In this document: positions 12,791 through 22,710 of the stretch, piece after piece
How positions within the stretch are numbered: the stretch's first letter is position 1
How the letters are laid out: each line of letters starts with the position of its first letter
NCBI GenBank assembly: GCA_022414725.1
Contig: CM039466.1
Span: 30,790,430 to 30,854,429, forward strand
From: Microglena sp. YARC
Lineage: Eukaryota; Chlorophyta; Chlorophyceae; Chlamydomonadales; Chlamydomonadaceae
Length of the DNA stretch: 64,000 nucleotides
Direction of reading: 5' to 3'
Made by a program: the position numbers and the translations under genes
The notes under the pieces: generated by a model
Told to the model about the DNA's origin: nothing
What the model saw: the letters and a program-made list of their open reading frames with translations, nothing else
Database searches by the model: none

Positions 12791-13170
12791 TACCAGCTAG
12801 AATACACTCCGTAGAGTGGACAGAGATGTTGCAATGGAACAGACGCGCCAATCTATACACGGAGACGAGAATAGCGTTACAAGGACAGGCGGACGCCAAA
12901 GTGCACCATCGGTGGAAGAGGCGGTAGCCAGAACCTGAGTCTAGAACCTAAGCCAGGAATCTTAAGCCGGGCGCAGGCAGTATAGCGCGTGTCAGGGGGA
13001 CCGGTGACGCAGCCAACAGGAAGCTGTCACCGTGTCATGAAGGATGACACAGTCTACGGGAAGCTGACACAGTACAGACAGAAACACTGTCTGGACCGAT
13101 AGTTCTAAGGAAGTACATAAGTAGTCACCAAGTCATAAAACGCGTGAGAGCACCGCAATTCATGCTGACA
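12791..13170 (-). repeat. 3' LTR of the copia element
   Basis: It matches 18170-18549 base for base except for about six substitutions. On the element's strand it begins TGTCAGC and ends GCTGGTA (GCTGATA in the other copy), so the termini are imperfect inverted repeats ending TG...TA rather than TG...CA. The adjoining internal sequence 'ataggtggag' is a weak polypurine tract. Confidence 0.92.
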
Positions 13171-13248
13171 CTCCACCTATGACACAGGTGACATGCAATA
13201 CGACTACTCTACCTATGGCACTGGGTACATAGAACTATATGTAACAGA

Positions 13249-14583
13249 TTAAAAAAAAAAGTCATTGGCCCAACTCAGAGACCCTAAGTTGTCACCCTGA
13301 ATGGTAACCAAACCACAAGGCAGACCCAGATCCACCCTCAACTTCTTCAACCATTGCACCTCCCTGGCAGTCTGAGACAGGGCCTGATACTCAGCCTCAC
13401 TAGAGCTAATGGCAACAGTAGGCTGCCTCTTGCTCATCCAGTTAACTATGCACCCCCCAGCAAGCACAGCAAAGCCAGTCTGAGACCTCCTGTCAGACCC
13501 ATCATCAGCAAAGGATGAGTCACTAAAGACAGTAAAAGAGAACTCAGGGCTGTGGGTGTAAGTGAGTCCCAGGTGGGAATGTGACCTCAAATACAAGAGC
13601 AAACGCTTGGCTGCCCCCCAGAGGGGGACGGTAGGGTGAGCAGAAAACCTGGACAGGTAGCTCACAGCAAAAGAAATATCAGGCCTGGTGCAAGTAGCCA
13701 GGTTTAGCAAAGCACCCACAAGAGATAGGTACTGGCTATTAGAGGGCAGGGGGTCTCCAGGAGGGTCAGTGACGGTGCACTTGGCCATGGGGGCAGAAAA
13801 CTTGGGCTTGGCAGCAGCAGTAAGACCAAACTGCTCCACCAGATCAACATTGTAGGAGTGCTGGGAGAGGTTGATCTGAACACACCTGCCTTCAGAGTCA
13901 AGTGTAACGGCCATGTCCAATGAGAGGAACTGAACCGGTACACCCATCTCCTTGACCTCCCAGCCAGCTTTCTCCATAGCCTTGATCAGCAAAGCATATA
14001 AAGCCAGCTCACTAAAAGCACAGATAAAATCATCAACATAGGTCAGGACATAGCTCCACCCACCAAAAGAATCCCTCCTAAAATACAGAGCAGGTTCTGC
14101 CTTGCACATAGTAAACCCATGTGCAACCAAAACCCGCTTGACATCCATACTCCAAGCCCTGGGCGCCTGCTTCAAACCATAAAGGGACTTGATCAGTTTG
14201 CACACGAGGGGAACACCGTTAGGACCAAGTACCTTAAAGCCCTCAGGCTGGTGGCAGTACAGGTCCAGACCAGGTTCCAGCTTAGCATTCAGAAATGCAG
14301 TCTTGATGTCCAGCTGCCGAACAAACATTTTCCTATGAGTGATGGCAGCAAGGAGCACCCTCAGACCTGCTTTAGAGGAGACGGGGGCATATACGTCATG
14401 AAAGTCCAGCCCAGGACGCTGCAGAAAACCACGGACCACAAAACGTGCCTTAAAGCGCACAGAACCATCAACCCCAACCTTCTTCACAAATAACCACCTG
14501 CCAGACAGGATCCTCTGCTTAGGAGGCTGTGGAGTGAGTGCCCAAGTACCATGGGCATGTAGGGACGCCATCTCATCCTTCAT
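13249..14583 (-). CDS. Copia reverse transcriptase / RNase H (pol 3' part), truncated
   Basis: This 444-codon ORF copies element RNA into DNA. Reverse transcriptase signatures in order: 'FKARFVVRGF' near residue 44, 'LDIKTAFLNA' at 91-100, 'SLYGLKQAPRAW' at 133-144 and the catalytic YVDD at 182-185. RNase H follows, with 'SDSSFADD', 'SSSEAEY' and 'QGDN' supplying the first three acidic residues. The ORF stops at ANDFFF, where a run of ten T's brings in TAA. The last conserved RNase H segment of copia elements is therefore absent, and this product would be defective. The frame differs from that of the integrase ORF upstream. The conserved stretch 'RDQWLLAMKDEM' continues in frame before the first ATG, so that ATG is only an ORF edge. 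Confidence 0.92.
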   Translation of the reverse strand: MKDEMASLHAHGTWALTPQPPKQRILSGRWLFVKKVGVDGSVRFKARFVVRGFLQRPGLDFHDVYAPVSSKAGLRVLLAAITHRKMFVRQLDIKTAFLNAKLEPGLDLYCHQPEGFKVLGPNGVPLVCKLIKSLYGLKQAPRAWSMDVKRVLVAHGFTMCKAEPALYFRRDSFGGWSYVLTYVDDFICAFSELALYALLIKAMEKAGWEVKEMGVPVQFLSLDMAVTLDSEGRCVQINLSQHSYNVDLVEQFGLTAAAKPKFSAPMAKCTVTDPPGDPLPSNSQYLSLVGALLNLATCTRPDISFAVSYLSRFSAHPTVPLWGAAKRLLLYLRSHSHLGLTYTHSPEFSFTVFSDSSFADDGSDRRSQTGFAVLAGGCIVNWMSKRQPTVAISSSEAEYQALSQTAREVQWLKKLRVDLGLPCGLVTIQGDNLGSLSWANDFFF

Positions 14584-14599
14584 AGCAAGCAGCCACTGA

Positions 14600-14720
14600 T
14601 CCCTACCTGCCAGGGTTGGAGGGAAGCATGGCAGCTTTATAGGTTAGTTCAGTGGAGGTGGAAATGTAAGCTCCCACGTACAAGCAGTTTACTTGTACAT
14701 GAGCAGCAGGGCCCTTACCC
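14600..14720 (-). pseudogene. Frame-shifted pol segment joining integrase and reverse transcriptase
   Basis: Between the integrase stop (14715) and the reverse transcriptase frame, the expected linker is readable in a third frame ('YVGAYIS...ELTYKAAMLPSN'), which stops just before 'RDQWLLAM'. Two frame changes are therefore needed across about 120 bases. These may be true mutations or indel errors. Confidence 0.7.
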
Positions 14721-16796
14721 CGGGGTATCAGCAATATCAGCAGTAACCGGCAGTATAGCCCCCAGTGCAGAACTACTGCCTGGTTGAACAAGGCCGGCAT
14801 TCTTTGCCTCTATATCAACGAATCCTGGGTCGACCGGAACACCCCAGCCATACGCAGTATCGGAACCAGACCAATGTTCAAGGTCATCACTCACACTTTC
14901 GGTGACGGCTACATCATCACATGGGCTTGACCCGGATGATCCACCAGGGACGGCAGGAGGCGAAGGGAGTAACAACGCCTGCGAGCCATCCGAGGTGGCC
15001 GGAGGTTGGCGACTATTAGACAATGGACCTATGACAGGCTCCACTATGACCTGAGACTGTCTTAATCCTCGAGCTTCGCCGACGGAACGTGGCGCAGAGG
15101 AGGGCCTGGCGACCCCCTGAGATTCGAGTAAATCACTGTCTGAAGGAACTTCGGAATCCCGCCCGCCCAGTACCTTCACACGCAATGCAGCACCATCAGC
15201 CCCTGACCTGGGACGCAAAGTCATCCCATGACCAGGGCAGCGGTCGACAATTGGGGTTGGTAAAGGATCTAAGGCATTAACCGCAGACTCAGGCATGTGT
15301 CCGTTGATAGCGGCAGGGATGCGTGAAACATACGGAGACCCGTCATAAGGGGACAGCCCAGGTATGCAGTTATAGCTAAACTGTTCATAGAAGAGTACAT
15401 CACGACCCTCTACTACCTGCTGGCGCAACTTAGGAACCCCCAAAAAATAACCCTTACTCACCAGGGAATACCCAACCAGTCTACCAGATAACGCCCTTTC
15501 GTCTAGCTTGTTGCGTTTCTTCCCATTGACTAACGTGACGTAGCAAGGGCACCCAAACACACGCAACAACGACACATCAGGCACAACCCCAAAGAACAGC
15601 TCGTATGGAGTTCTGTCTCCCTGATTGGGCAGCCGATTACGTAGGTAACAAGCAGCTAGGAAGGCATAGGGCCAGAAAGACTTAGCTAGTTTAGACTCCA
15701 GGTGGATGCTCCTAGCTACAGACTGTAAGACCCCATTGTACCTCTCCACAGTTGCATTCTGCTGTGCAGTGTATGCCAACGATAACTCATGCACTGCACC
15801 AACCGATATCAGCCAATCCTCGAACCACTTAACTATAAACTCCTTAGCCCTGTCAGATCTCAGACACTTGAAGGCAAACCCATGCAGCTGATTCATCCAT
15901 CTGAGGATGATAGTTTGGACTGCTAAGGGAGCTTCATCCCTGGTCCTCAAGCACAATACCTCAGCATAGCCAGAGTATTGGTCTGTGAGGCACAGAATAT
16001 AAAACTCCCCACGCAGGCCCCTAGTATGAACTGGTCCCATGATGTCTAAGTGAAGGCGTTGGAGAGGTGCACGGATCTTAGTGGTGCTTTCTTTAGGAAA
16101 AGGGAGACGTTTGCCCTTAGCCTTCTGACAAGCATCACAAGGGATCTTGGCCAGTTTCTGTACCTGCCTGAGAGAGAGGGGTAAGTTCTTAACCATACCT
16201 TTCTTGACAAGTCTGCGCATGGCATCATAGCCGGGGTGACCCAGCCGCCTATGCCACAGCCATTCAGGAGTGGTAGGGATAACAACTCCACCGTCCTCAT
16301 CAACATCAAGTGCAAAAACTGGGCAATGGTCAGCACTAATCAAACAGCCACGGGTGGTGCCACAAGGCCTACAGGTAAACTTGTACACACCATCACTGGA
16401 GGCAGGGAAAGACCAGAGAACAGAAGAGCCCTGAGTGGCAGTGCAACTAAGACTATCAAAAGAAACCTGGCAGTGGTGAGAATGAGCCACAGCATTTACT
16501 GACAGGAGGTTCACCGGACAGTGAGGTATGTAGAGAACATTGGTCAGAGTGATTGAAGTTGGTAACCAATCACTACATAACACAATGGATCCCATACCCT
16601 CTGACCGTTGAACCACCCCATCACCAAATCGAACTGCAGGACAATGTTCAGAAGCATTATACACAGTGAACAAAGGCTTATCACCTGTGATAGACATTCC
16701 AGCTCCAGAGTCCACATGCCAGACACCCTCAGATAGGCTCGGGCTACACACATTAGAGAACTTCGTGGTGCAAGAGAATAGGACAGAGCGTACCTC
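14715..16796 (-). CDS. Copia protease-integrase (pol 5' part)
   Basis: The ORF opens after a TAG at 16797-16799 and contains, in order, an aspartic protease motif ('WHVDSGAG'), a gag-pre-integrase zinc region (H-x3-H in 'HRRLGH', then 'CDACQKAKG'), and an integrase core with its DDE residues in 'LHLDIMGP', 'LRSDRAKEF' and 'NATVERYN'. The copia-type C-terminal part follows ('LDERALSGRLVGY'). The product would mature element proteins and insert the DNA copy. The frame is the same as that of the second gag ORF, so gag and pol are separated only by stop codons. It ends at TAA (14715-14717), earlier than a full polyprotein would. Confidence 0.93.
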   Translation of the reverse strand, partial: EVRSVLFSCTTKFSNVCSPSLSEGVWHVDSGAGMSITGDKPLFTVYNASEHCPAVRFGDGVVQRSEGMGSIVLCSDWLPTSITLTNVLYIPHCPVNLLSVNAVAHSHHCQVSFDSLSCTATQGSSVLWSFPASSDGVYKFTCRPCGTTRGCLISADHCPVFALDVDEDGGVVIPTTPEWLWHRRLGHPGYDAMRRLVKKGMVKNLPLSLRQVQKLAKIPCDACQKAKGKRLPFPKESTTKIRAPLQRLHLDIMGPVHTRGLRGEFYILCLTDQYSGYAEVLCLRTRDEAPLAVQTIILRWMNQLHGFAFKCLRSDRAKEFIVKWFEDWLISVGAVHELSLAYTAQQNATVERYNGVLQSVARSIHLESKLAKSFWPYAFLAACYLRNRLPNQGDRTPYELFFGVVPDVSLLRVFGCPCYVTLVNGKKRNKLDERALSGRLVGYSLVSKGYFLGVPKLRQQVVEGRDVLFYEQFSYNCIPGLSPYDGSPYVSRIPAAINGHMPESAVNALDPLPTPIVDRCPGHGMTLRPRSGADGAALRVKVLGGRDSEVPSDSDLLESQGVARPSSAPRSVGEARGLRQSQVIVEPVIGPLSNSRQPPATSDGSQALLLPSPPAVPGGSSGSSPCDDVAVTESVSDDLEHWSGSDTAYGWGVPVDPGFVDIEAKNAGLVQPGSSSALGAILPVTADIADTPG

Positions 16797-16847
16797 CTAG
16801 TTCTTGGACATGGCAAACTCATCAATCTGAGCCTGCAAGGAGGACAA

Positions 16848-17582
16848 CTACTTTCGAGACAGCGTACCTGGAAGGGCCAAGGCAATGGGCACGGGTCCAC
16901 TGCCCGGTGCACCAGCCTTGGTCTTTCGCAGGTGCGGGTGCTTCGTCCAGCAGCGGTCCTCCGAGTGGGTCGTTTTGTGAGGACAAGGTCCCCAAGCGCA
17001 ATCCAGGTATCTCTTGGCAGCCCCGGAACCCTGAGCACCAGGTCCCCACCCATGCTGGAAAGCAGCATTGGCAGGGACTTGGGGAGGGTCGCGGGACCAA
17101 CCAGGATGCCTGGAGTCCGACTTGGGGAGCGACACATTCAAGAAATCTAACGACCTATACTCTGCAAGACAGGTCCAGTAATCAACAGGCTCCGATTGGT
17201 ACAGCAACGTACCAAATTTGATCCGCAGGGTGTTGAAGCGAGGAAGACGAATACCCTGAACGATAGTGTTCATGGCATGACGCTGAGTCTGTGGATACCC
17301 AGCACTGCGGAGGACAGTGCACAAACCGCGGACCATGCGAAAGAAATCATCCACACGTTCAGAGTGGCCCATGGATGCACCTTGAAGCTCGATGAGCATG
17401 AGAGGGACACGAGCGGCAAGGGCATCAGACTGCTTCCTCCGGAAATCGATCAAGATATCCCGAGGAGTGGCAAAGTCCTGATACACCTTGACCATCGCAT
17501 CCGTCATGTGAGCAAGCATCATGGTGAGAGACATGATCTCCTGACGGTCCAGGGGCAGTGCACTAAAACCCAACAGTGCAGG
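16848..17582 (-). CDS. Copia gag, C-terminal part with zinc-knuckle-like motif
   Basis: About 240 codons. A capsid-like region ('VPLMLIELQGASMGHSERVDD', near the start) is followed by a Pro/Gly-rich stretch and a nucleic-acid-binding motif of the form C-x4-C-x5-H-x4-C ('CAWGPCPHKTTHSEDRC'), looser than the canonical C-x2-C-x4-H-x4-C. No ATG exists at its upstream end, where it runs into a TAG-containing overlap with the first gag ORF. It ends at TAG (16848-16850), and a second TAG follows 16 codons later before pol. Confidence 0.8.
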   Translation of the reverse strand, partial: PALLGFSALPLDRQEIMSLTMMLAHMTDAMVKVYQDFATPRDILIDFRRKQSDALAARVPLMLIELQGASMGHSERVDDFFRMVRGLCTVLRSAGYPQTQRHAMNTIVQGIRLPRFNTLRIKFGTLLYQSEPVDYWTCLAEYRSLDFLNVSLPKSDSRHPGWSRDPPQVPANAAFQHGWGPGAQGSGAAKRYLDCAWGPCPHKTTHSEDRCWTKHPHLRKTKAGAPGSGPVPIALALPGTLSRK

Positions 17583-17584
17583 AT

Positions 17585-18142
17585 CTACACGAGACTCACC
17601 ATGAGAGGCCGAAGTTCCAGCATGGCAGCAGGAGCAGGGGTCCTAGGAACTAAAGACTCACGGATCCCCAGAAAACACTCAGCAGCAAGACCAGCGTCAT
17701 AAGCGCGCTGGTCATCTAAGTTCCTGATGAGAGACAGGGACCGCGCAACACCCACAACGAGCTCGAAATCAGGACGAACAGGACAGAGAGGGAGGGGCAC
17801 CTTCACGTACTGGTAACCGCGCAGGTCATTATTCCTACGCCCAATGCCACCAAAGGTCACACTATTAGCAGGAGGGTAGTTAATCCCTGCAGTAACCGGT
17901 CCTAGAAAAGCCCGACACTCCAGACCTAGCTCAGAGTATGCCATCACACGTCTAGTGCGACCCTTGCTATCAACATTAGCCTGAGTGGCTTTCATATCCA
18001 TCCTACCGTACAGAGTGCGGTCCAAGGAGTCCCCAGCATGTTGAGCTTGGCGGATAAGACGGCAGTCCCGCAGGAATAGACGCAGAGGAGGTCCTCCAGT
18101 GAGCAGATGCTCCCAAGATTCGCATGACAGCGAAGGAAGCAC
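17585..18142 (-). CDS. Copia gag, N-terminal part
   Basis: A 185-codon ORF whose ATG lies 28 bases inside the 5' LTR boundary, right after the primer-binding site. The position fits the gag start of a copia element. It ends at TAG (17585-17587), and the reading continues in another frame as the second gag ORF, so a frameshift (programmed or mutational) is needed for a full-length gag. No enzymatic motif. Confidence 0.7.
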   Translation of the reverse strand: MLPSLSCESWEHLLTGGPPLRLFLRDCRLIRQAQHAGDSLDRTLYGRMDMKATQANVDSKGRTRRVMAYSELGLECRAFLGPVTAGINYPPANSVTFGGIGRRNNDLRGYQYVKVPLPLCPVRPDFELVVGVARSLSLIRNLDDQRAYDAGLAAECFLGIRESLVPRTPAPAAMLELRPLMVSLV

Positions 18143-18150
18143 AGTGGTTA

Positions 18151-18169
18151 GCGTGATGGGCCCATAACC
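18151..18169 (-). promoter_or_regulatory. Primer-binding site matching initiator tRNA-Met anticodon half
   Basis: The plus strand here, gcgtgatgggcccataacc, resembles the anticodon arm of eukaryotic initiator tRNA-Met (GGGCCCATAAC) rather than a tRNA 3' end. It abuts the 5' LTR. Drosophila copia is known to be primed by a 5' half of initiator tRNA-Met cut in the anticodon loop; the layout here suggests the same. Confidence 0.7.
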
Positions 18170-18549
18170 TATCAGCTAAAATACACTCCGTAGAGTGGAC
18201 AGAGATGTTGCAGCGGAACAGACGCGCCAATCTATACACGGAGACGAGAATAGCGTTACAAGGACAGGCGGACGCCAAAGTGCACCATCGGTGGAAGAGG
18301 CGGTAGCCAGAACCTGAGTCTAGAACCTAAGCCAGGAATCTTAAGCCGGGCACAGGCAGTATAGCGCGTGTCAGGGGGACCGGTGTCGCAGCCAACAGGA
18401 AGCTGTCACCGTGTCATGAAGGATGACACAGTCTACGGGAAGCTGACACAGTACAGACAGAAACACTGTCTGGACCGATAGTTCTAAGGAAGTACATAAG
18501 TAGTCACCAAGTCATAAAACGCGTGAGAGCACCGCAATTCATGCTGACA
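18170..18549 (-). repeat. 5' LTR of the copia element
   Basis: Direct repeat of 12791-13170, also 380 bases. On the minus strand it starts TGTCAGC and ends GCTGATA at the primer-binding site. It should contain the element's promoter. Confidence 0.92.
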
Positions 18550-18668
18550 AAGCGCAAAAATTGCTTGCTGCGCCCACATGGGGGGTGCAAAAATCTGCGC
18601 TTAAAGCGCAGAGGGGGTCAAAAGGTCAGCGCTCAAAAGCGCAAAAGCGCGCGCTTTGAATTACCCTG
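18550..18668 (+). mobile_element. Right part of a hAT-like MITE split by the copia insertion
   Basis: The sequence 'gcgcaaaaattgcttgctgcgccc...ttaccctg' matches the MITE family found intact at 41571-41765 and 43596-43778, including the terminal 'taccctg'. A GCGC-rich piece of similar type lies just left of the copia element (about 12755-12790: 'gcgctttgtagtgcaaaaagcg'). The copia element apparently landed inside this MITE. The left MITE end could not be placed. Confidence 0.55.
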
Positions 18669-19732
18669 GCACAAACACTACGCAATTTGGAAGACCGAAG
18701 GGGGTATTCCTACCGATCCATACATTAATTAATATAAGTCACCAGCGTTGTTGAGCACTGCCTAATTAAGTTGTAGTTCGTAGGCAGATCAATTATTTGC
18801 AAGTGCTTTATATATAGCTATTAAGCTTCATTTGCTTGACTGTACCTTGCAAGCTGCAATCAATTGACTCCTGGCACCGCGTTCTACTATATATATCATA
18901 TATGTCTCTTTTAGTGCCGTACAAAACAAATCCTGCAGCTTCCTCACATTTCTCCCAGTTCCAAAGACCTGGTTACAAACGGATTACGGGACTGCTTACA
19001 GATAATTTACAAACCCAGTTACAGACGGATTACGGACCTGGTTATAGATGGTTTACAGACCCAGTTACAGATGGTTAACAGACCCACTTATATATGGTTT
19101 ACAGACCCAATTACAGATGGTTAACAGACCCATTGATAGATGATTTACAGACCCATTTACAGATGGTTCTCGGACACAGCTACAGAAGGATTACAGCCCC
19201 ACTTACATATAACTTACTGAGGTCTGTAAACCAGAGTCTGTAAGAAAGTTTTGTCAACATTTACAAACCAAACTTTTTACAGCCTGCGCTATTTAGCAAC
19301 GCTTTACCGAAGGTTCACAGACTGCCAACGGTCTGTAACCAGAGTAGTGAAGATGTGTACATAGGGTTTAAAGAGTTTGACCCAAGGTTTGACCTCTGTA
19401 AACCCTCTGTAACGGGCTGTTCAAAGGGCCCGGATATTGATAGTGGTTGCTGGACGGAGCCATGTAACCAAGTTCAAGTCTAACTTACTAATGGCATGGT
19501 AGCCTTCCAGACGGAAAAACTGACAACACACAAACAAAACTAAGTGTGTGAGGGTGGGGTGGGGGGGGGGGCTCTGCTCCTCCATCCAAATACTCCTGCT
19601 CTAAGGCCAGACCCATATTACCTAGTTAAGCTGAAGGGGATTAGTACGTTCGTACGTATGTGTTTTAAGTTCTAGGGTACAAGCCTAACAATCGAAGGGA
19701 AAAACAAAACATAATGAATTTAATATCATAAG
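18669..19732. repeat. Non-coding, with ~24-bp degenerate tandem repeat
   Basis: About 18960-19205 holds degenerate copies of 'gatggtttacagacccagtt' at roughly 24-base spacing. The rest has AT-rich sequence and a short poly-G near 19560. No exon is supported. Confidence 0.6.
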
Positions 19733-21255
19733 ATCAAGGTACAACATGGGCCGTGGTAAGACCTGGGCCGAGTGCGCACACTGCAGGCGGGTCAAGGTAC
19801 AACATGGGCTGTGGTAAGACCTGGGCCGAGTGCGCACACTACAGGCGGGTCAAGGTACAACATGGGCCGTGGTAAGACCTGGGCCGAGTGCGCACACTAC
19901 AGGCGGGTCAAGGTACAACATGGGCCGTGGTAAGACCTGGGCCGAGTGCGCACACTACAGGCGGGTCAAGGTACAACATGGGCCGTGGTAAGACCTGGGC
20001 CGAGTGCGCACACTACAGGCGGGTCAAGGTACAACATGGGCCATGGTAAGACCTGGGCCAAGTGCGCACACTGCAGGCGGGTCAAGGTACAACATGGGCC
20101 GTGGTAAGACCTGGGCCAAGTGCGCACACTACAGGCGGGTCAAGGTACAACATGGGCCGTGGTAAGACCTGGGCCAAGTGCGCACACTACAGGCGGGTCA
20201 AGGTACAACATGGGCCGTGGTAAGACCTGGGCCGAGTGCGCACACTTCAGGCAAGTCAAGGTACAACATGGGCCGTGGTAAGACCTGGGCCGAGTGCGCA
20301 CACTACAGGCGGGTCAAGGTACAACATGGGCCGTGGTAAGACCTGGGCCGAGTGCGCACACTACAGGCGGGTCAAGGTACAACATGGGCCGTGGGATGGT
20401 AAGACCTGGGCCGAGTGCGCACAATGCAGGCGGGTCAACGTACAACATGGGCCGTGGTAAGACCTGGGCCAAGTGCGCACACTACAGGCGGGTCAAGGTA
20501 CAACATGGGCCGTGGTAAGACCTGGGCCGAGTGCGCACACTACAGGCGGGTCAAGGTACAACATGGGCCGTGGTAAGACTTGGGCCGAGTGCGCACACTA
20601 CAGGCGGGTCAAGGTACAACATGGGCCGTGGTAAGACCTGGGCCAAGTGCGCACACTACAGGCGGGTCAAGGTACAACATGGGCCGTGGTAAGACCTGGG
20701 CCAAGTGCGCACACTACAGGCGGGTCAAGGTACAACATGGGCCGTGGTAAGACCTGGGCCGAGTGCGCACACTACAGGCGGGTCAAGGTACAACATGGGC
20801 CGTGGTAAGACTTGGGCCGAGTGCGCACACTACAGGCGGGTCAAGGTACAACATGGGCCGTGGTAAGACCTGGGCCAAGTGCGCACACTGCAGGCGGGTC
20901 AAGGTACAACATGGGCCGTGGTAAGACCTGGGCCAAGTGCGCACACTACAGGCGGGTCAAGGTACAACATGGGCCGTGGTAAGACCTGGGCCAAGTGCGC
21001 ACACTACAGGCGGGTCAAGGTACAACATGGGCCGTGGTAAGACCTGGGCCGAGTGCGCACACTACAGGCGGGTCAAGGTACAACATGGGCCGTGGTAAGA
21101 CCTGGGCCGAGTGCGCACACTACAAGCCGGTCAAGGTACAACATGGGCCGTGGTAAGACCTGGGCCGAGTGCGCACACTACAGGCGGGTCAAGGTACAAC
21201 ATGGGCCGTGGTAAGACCTGGGCCGAGTGCGCACAGTACAGGCGGGTCAAGGTAT
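19733..21255 (+). repeat. 58-bp minisatellite, about 26 copies
   Basis: Highly uniform head-to-tail units (e.g. starts at 19791 and 19849) with few substitutions and one small insertion near 20391. Each unit contains an acceptor-like 'cactacag' followed 27-31 bases later by a donor-like 'gtggtaaga'. Because 58 is not a multiple of three, the ORFs over it are short and frame-rotating. Confidence 0.95.
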
Positions 21256-22226
21256 AGGTACACTGAAAATAACAAAGCGCGATTTAATGTATCTTCGCAC
21301 GTCTCATATTTGGGAAAATTGTCACAACTCATACTTCATACAACTCACTCAAACTTGGCACAGCCAAGAATTACGGAGCAACACTGGTCAATAAATTCAG
21401 TGTACACCAAACAGGTTATACCAATACCAGGAGTGATACTTATACAGGGTTTACGGTTCAGGGCTTTGGTTAGACTAACAACTCTAGTCAGATAGAAAAA
21501 GAAGAGGAGCATTTCTTTCTTTTCTTAGCATTCCTTTTTAATTGTACATTTATATTTCTTTCTAATTGTATATCTAGATTTACCAACACCAGCTGAACTC
21601 AGCTATAGTTTCCCAAATACGTGACACAACATAACCTAAGATATTGTATCCTTTTCTGAGTCCTGGATGTAATTATCTATCTATCTTGATGCCACCTGCG
21701 AATTCCAATCAATGAAAAGCCTAATGCCCAGGTAGAAAGTTTGTCCTTTCATAAAACGAAGTATACAAAATGGCCATAAATATAACCTGGCCTAGAATAT
21801 AACTCTGGTGGGTACTGGTATGCCGCACAAACACAGTGTGAACCCAAAACTGTTTGGCAAAACACCAAAACAGAGCAAACTCAGTTCACAATGGTACATT
21901 CTGTCAACTCCCTCTCCCGAGAAACAAATGAATTTAACTTGTGCTAATGCATATTCGTCTGGTTGCATTGCTGCAAGGCTAGGTTTTTGTTTCATTTGTT
22001 TCTTTTTGTTTCCATCTTTCGCAGTTCTGTGGCCAAGTTGCAGTCCACGTAAACTCAGATAAGACTGGTCGTCCTGGATTAATTCAGGTATCTCACAGTT
22101 GCAGTCCACGTAAACTCAGATAAGACTGATGGTCCTGGATTAACCAGGGAAGGCAGGCGGGAGGATATCTCATATCTCACAGTTGCACTCCGAGTAAAAT
22201 GAGTCAACCGTGCCTGCCGTAACTTG
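21256..22226. other. No gene seen; short tandem duplication
   Basis: AT-rich sequence without a supported exon. At about 22035-22140 a 58-60-bp segment ('ttgcagtccacgtaaactc...') is tandemly duplicated. The region probably includes the 3' flank of the minus-strand gene that ends at 22227. Confidence 0.5.
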
Positions 22227-22635
22227 TCAGGGCTTCTCCAATTCATCACATATGTTGGAGAAGAAATGCCAGCGACTTATCACTCTTGATTGCTGTTGGT
22301 GAAGAGGGAAGATCACTCACCATTTCGTGAAAGTCATGCGCGGGGAAGTCAGACTCCACGAAGCTGCATAACATCGAAACAAACACCATGTTAGTGCTTG
22401 GCGGACATTTATTTTGTATCAAAATAATACAGATGTTTATCTATATAAATAGAGATTTACGACGATATTTATGTATATAACTAAATAACTTTTAATACAT
22501 GGCTGTTTATTTATTTATTTATTAGCGCTTGGCAGATGGCGAATCATGCTTGGAATTGTTGAGTGTCGTGGAATATAACATGTGGGGGTGATGAGGTCAA
22601 GCTTGATGGAGCACTTATACTTAAATTGCAGTGCG

Positions 22636-22710
<75 letters not shown>

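Larger units (their letters stand above)
12791..18549 (-). mobile_element. Ty1/copia LTR retrotransposon, degenerate
   Basis: A complete-looking element on the minus strand: two 380-bp LTRs (12791-13170 and 18170-18549), a primer-binding site, gag, then protease-integrase-reverse transcriptase-RNase H in copia order. The flanks carry a 5-bp target duplication 'aagcg' (12786-12790 and 18550-18554), the size typical of this group. By eye the LTRs differ at about six positions (near 98%), so the insertion is fairly recent. It is nevertheless inactive as read: gag is split between two frames, two in-frame TAG codons sit between gag and pol, pol changes frame twice near 14600-14720, and RNase H is cut short at a T10 run. 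Some of these breaks may be consensus errors. Confidence 0.93.

Noticed and set aside
12565..12927. 120-codon plus-strand ORF
   Set aside because: It runs from LTR-like sequence across the 12791 border into the copia LTR, so it is a chance ORF across an insertion junction.
18151..18169. Partial initiator tRNA-Met gene
   Set aside because: Only the anticodon arm matches, and it sits exactly at the LTR boundary where a primer-binding site belongs.
19733..21255. CRISPR-like array
   Set aside because: Repeats are contiguous 58-bp units with no unique spacers, and the genome is eukaryotic.
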